A stretch of DNA of 36,668 nucleotides, from contig PHCU01000023.1 of NCBI GenBank assembly GCA_002842345.1, forward strand, positions 1 through 36,668, given 5' to 3'. The stretch is from Betaproteobacteria bacterium HGW-Betaproteobacteria-12 (lineage in GTDB: Bacteria > Pseudomonadota > Gammaproteobacteria > Burkholderiales > Rhodocyclaceae). Positions 34,482-36,668 of the stretch are shown piece after piece. The notes beneath the pieces were generated by a model, which saw only the letters and a list, made by a program, of their open reading frames with translations, was not told the DNA's origin and did no database searches. The first letter of the stretch is position 1. Every line of letters begins with the position of its first letter. A program made the translations under genes and the position numbers.

Positions 34482-34698
34482 AAGTGGTGTGCATCATAAG
34501 TATCAAGGAGATAGTGGCAGCTCGAAAATCAAAAAGCTGACAATCAACTTGAAAATGGCATCAGACCGTTCCGGGCACACAGCTACCGCTCGACAAGGGC
34601 CGGTCAAGGGGATGATATTTGCTGTTCAACGCTGATGCGATTGGGTGGTCAAAGCAACGCATTCCGCACCCAAAGGGGAGGGAGTGAGGTTTCCTTAC
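34482..34698. other. Intergenic stretch after hsdR
   Basis: 217 bases with no recognised gene. A frame at 34396-34635 (79 codons) mostly overlaps hsdR and lacks any family signal. No terminator with a T run was seen for hsdR. The right part borders the MITE-like element. Confidence 0.45.
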
Positions 34699-34774
34699 CT
34701 AGGGAAGCACTGATTAAATCGGGTTCGTTATTCCCGCGAAAGCGGGGATGACGAATTATTCAGCGCGTCCCTAG
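34699..34774. mobile_element. 76-bp MITE-like element with terminal inverted repeats and inner hairpin
   Basis: The left end CTAGGGAAGCACTGATTAA is matched by the right end (minus strand CTAGGGACGCGCTGAATAA) with few mismatches, the first seven bases being exact. The centre holds CCCGC-GAAA-GCGGG (34733-34746) inside TTCCCGCGAAAGCGGGGATG, a motif common in dispersed intergenic repeats of beta- and gammaproteobacteria (recalled, not searched). No coding capacity. Its right repeat contains the paaX stop codon. Confidence 0.7.
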
Positions 34775-35757
34775 AGCGCCATGCTGGCCAGCGGATCGTC
34801 CTGCGGGAAGCGTTCGGCGTAGGCCGGGTCGAGCGGTGGATTGCTGCCGTCGGCGAGGGTCAGGAACTGGTCGAGATAGCGCTCGGAGGCCGGCGCCAGG
34901 CGGCGGTACAGTTCCTTGCACAGCAGCCGTGCCTTCTGCCCCGGCCAGTCGACCGGCAGCAGCACGTCGGGCAGTTCCGGGTCGCGCAGCAGCAGGCGGC
35001 GGTAATCGTGGATCAGCAGCGTGCGCAGCAGGAAGGCGTCTTCCGCGCCGACCTCGGCTTGGCGGTCGCCGCGCAGCTCCGCCAGGATCGGCAGGTAGGT
35101 GGTGACGAAGGCGGCGTAGGCGCCGGCCAGCTCGTCGAGATTCCAGGCCCGGCGCACCAGGTCGGCATCGTTGGCCGACAGGCCGGAGCGCGAATCGGCG
35201 GCGAGCAGCGGCATCAGCCGGTCGAGATGGGCGGACAGGCCTTCGGCGACCAGCGCGTCGAAGGCGGCGGTGAGGTCGGCCGAGGGATGCACGAAGCAGT
35301 CGGCGCCAAGCACGCCGAAGCCCTGCCAGAACAGCGCCCGGCGCAGGCGTTCGCGCTCCTTCGGATCGAACTCGCCGACGGCCAGGATCAGGCGCCAGCG
35401 GCGGTCCCACAGTGGCGCATGCGAGGCGTAGATGTGGCGCGAGGCTTCCTCGAAACGGCGGCGGCCGGAATGGGTCAGCACGTAGTCGGCGCGGCGGCCG
35501 ACGGTCTCGGTGCGCAGCCACTCTTCCTTGGCCAGGCGGAACACCGAGGTGCGGATCAGGCGCTCGTTGAGCTCCAGCGGCTCGAGCAGGCGGATCAGGC
35601 TGCCCAGCCAGACGCGGCCGCCGCGCGGCAGGATGGCGTCACCGAAGACGGAAATAATGAGCGAACCCGCCTGGACGCGGCGCTGTTGCCGAAAATCGTC
35701 GAGGCGGGTCTGAATGGGCTGGATCACGGGATTGGGCGAGACGGGCAATCCGCGCAT
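34771..35757 (-). CDS. paaX: PaaX-family phenylacetyl-CoA-responsive repressor
   Basis: A 328-residue regulator. The N-terminal winged helix (about 28-100) reads SLIISVFGDAILPRGGRVWLGSLIRLLEPL, then ERLIRTSVFRLAKEEWL and GRRADYVLT. The central part has WRLILAVGE and LRRALFWQGFGVLG, and the C-terminal domain LLRTLLIHDYRRLLLRDPELPDVLLP.DWPGQKARLLCKELY, all as in PaaX. PaaX represses phenylacetate genes until phenylacetyl-CoA binds. The stop TAG lies in the inverted repeat of the neighbouring MITE-like element, so the last residues (ASMAL) may not be ancestral. GGAG lies before the ATG at 35757. It follows the reductase gene by 44 bases. Confidence 0.92.
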   Translation of the reverse strand: MRGLPVSPNPVIQPIQTRLDDFRQQRRVQAGSLIISVFGDAILPRGGRVWLGSLIRLLEPLELNERLIRTSVFRLAKEEWLRTETVGRRADYVLTHSGRRRFEEASRHIYASHAPLWDRRWRLILAVGEFDPKERERLRRALFWQGFGVLGADCFVHPSADLTAAFDALVAEGLSAHLDRLMPLLAADSRSGLSANDADLVRRAWNLDELAGAYAAFVTTYLPILAELRGDRQAEVGAEDAFLLRTLLIHDYRRLLLRDPELPDVLLPVDWPGQKARLLCKELYRRLAPASERYLDQFLTLADGSNPPLDPAYAERFPQDDPLASMAL

Positions 35758-35801
35758 GGTAGCGACTCCGCCCCGTGCTGAACAGAGCGGCGCCCGTGAA
35801 A

Positions 35802-36668
35802 TCACATTGCCAGCAGGTGGTCGGCGTCGGCCGTGACCGGCTGCTGCTGGGCGAAGAAGCCCTCGGTGTGGATCAGTTCGTCCTTGGCGCCGAGTTGCTT
35901 GACGACGGCGACGCAGGCATCGACGAACTCCGGGCTGCCGGCGGCGAAGATGGTGTGCTTGGACAGATCGGGGAACAGCTTCGGCAGCACCACGTCTACG
36001 CGGCCGGCCAGATAGCCGTCGGCCTGCTCGCGGGTGAGCGTGATCTTGTAGTCGAAAGTGCGGTGCTTGGTCCGCCACCAGGCCATCATGCCCTGGCTGT
36101 AGACGTCTTCCCGGGTGCGCGCCGAGAACAGCATCGTCACCGGCTTCTTGAAGCCGCGGCGCAGCGCCGCTTCGGCCAGCGCCAGGATCGGCGCCAGACC
36201 GGTGCCGGCGGCCAGGCACAGCACTGGGGTGTCGACCGAGGGGTCGCCGATGAAGGTGCCGTAGGCGCCGGAAATCTTGACGTTGTCGCCGATGGCCAGC
36301 GTGTCGTGCACCCAGATGCTGGTCACGCCGTCGTCGGCGCGGGCGACCTGGAGCACCAGTTCGCCGTCCGGGCGCGGGGCGTTGGAAATCGAGTAGGCGC
36401 GGGCCGGAATGTCGGCGCGCGGATTGCCCAGCGTGACGTACTGGCCGGGCCAGTAGCGGATCGGCTGGCCGACCGGGCGCAGGCGCAGCTCGACGACGCG
36501 AGCGGCGATCTCGCGCTTGTCGGTGACGACGAACAGCGCGTCCTCGCGCGGCGGGAACAGCTTCGGCTTGGCATCGAGGGTGCCCCATTCGATGACCAGC
36601 TCTTCGGAAATCGGCTTGGCCATGCACATCAGGCCGTAGCCCTGCTTGCGCTCGTCCTGCGACAGCGC
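35802..36668 (-). CDS. Ferredoxin-FNR type oxygenase reductase, N-terminus beyond window
   Basis: 289 visible residues; the frame runs off the right edge. The first visible residues (LSQDERKQGYGLMCMAKP) match the end of a plant-type [2Fe-2S] ferredoxin domain with its last ligand Cys, so the ATGs at 36629 and 36623 are internal. The FNR part follows: FAD site RAYSISNAP, GAYGTFIGDP, the nucleotide site AAGTGLAPILALAEAAL, SARTREDVYSQ, and the C-terminal HTEGFF. Ferredoxin-first order fits reductases of ring hydroxylases and phenol/benzoate-type oxygenases rather than PaaE, which is FNR-first. It lies upstream of paaX on the same strand, so an aromatic substrate is likely, though not identified. 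Confidence 0.88.
   Translation of the reverse strand, partial: ALSQDERKQGYGLMCMAKPISEELVIEWGTLDAKPKLFPPREDALFVVTDKREIAARVVELRLRPVGQPIRYWPGQYVTLGNPRADIPARAYSISNAPRPDGELVLQVARADDGVTSIWVHDTLAIGDNVKISGAYGTFIGDPSVDTPVLCLAAGTGLAPILALAEAALRRGFKKPVTMLFSARTREDVYSQGMMAWWRTKHRTFDYKITLTREQADGYLAGRVDVVLPKLFPDLSKHTIFAAGSPEFVDACVAVVKQLGAKDELIHTEGFFAQQQPVTADADHLLAM

Noticed and set aside
35758..36627. Upstream extension of the paaX frame giving a 618-residue protein
   Set aside because: The added part is an out-of-frame reading of the reductase gene; PaaX homology starts at 35757 with its own ribosome site.

Overview
The window looks like a chromosomal piece from a G+C-rich betaproteobacterium, most plausibly Rhodocyclales/Rhodocyclaceae-like. 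This rests on composition and gene content: PaaX and PaaY, an IclR regulator beside a branched-chain-type permease, a CHASE3-type sensor kinase, an EAL phosphodiesterase, an orphan MlaC and many short lipoproteins. The lineage is inferred. No rRNA, tRNA or CRISPR array was seen.

Layout: (1) 1-1693 is an internal piece of a very large cyclic beta-1,2-glucan synthase of different base composition. It abuts, mid-gene and tail to tail, a 3'-truncated livH at about 1688-1693. Both genes break at the same base, so this is an assembly chimera or a raw recombination joint. (2) 2432-4221 holds an IclR-family regulator, candidate operators and a divergent paaY, which point to aromatic/phenylacetate catabolism. 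(3) 4246-7291 has a Gln-rich secreted protein and a co-directional set: ECF sigma factor, Tat-type ferritin-like protein, cytochrome c and FNR-type flavoprotein. (4) 7356-14325 has a PAS/degenerate GGDEF/EAL protein with a 7-bp tandem repeat over its ribosome site, a DUF218 membrane protein, BON and EF-hand proteins, a histidine kinase convergent with and overlapping two response regulators, MlaC and a small lipoprotein.

(5) 14420-24747 is a 10-kb block on the minus strand devoted mostly to sulfur. It holds a JAMM peptidase, a three-domain fusion (MoaD/CysO-like carrier, rhodanese, E1-like ThiF/MoeB) and a CysM-type synthase in one overlapping operon; then a ChrA transporter; then sufB-C-D-S-U-T plus a Rieske ferredoxin. 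The first operon is predicted to make cysteine from a protein thiocarboxylate. The SufS desulfurase in the second would consume cysteine for Fe-S cluster assembly.

(6) 24873-34481 is a defence-type island: a Phd/RelE-ParE-like toxin-antitoxin pair, a gene-poor stretch with a possible IS21-type end, and a type I restriction-modification locus. That locus has two extra genes woven in by 4-bp overlaps: a 74-residue DUF1016-derived mini-protein and a Schlafen/AlbA_2-type putative ATPase. (7) 34699-36668 carries a 76-bp MITE-like element whose inverted repeat supplies the stop codon of paaX, preceded in transcription by a ferredoxin/FNR-type oxygenase reductase that runs off the window.

The best leads are the carrier-rhodanese-E1 fusion beside a JAMM peptidase, the mini-DUF1016 gene inside the restriction locus, the sigma/ferritin-like/cytochrome/flavoprotein set, and the joint at 1.69 kb.
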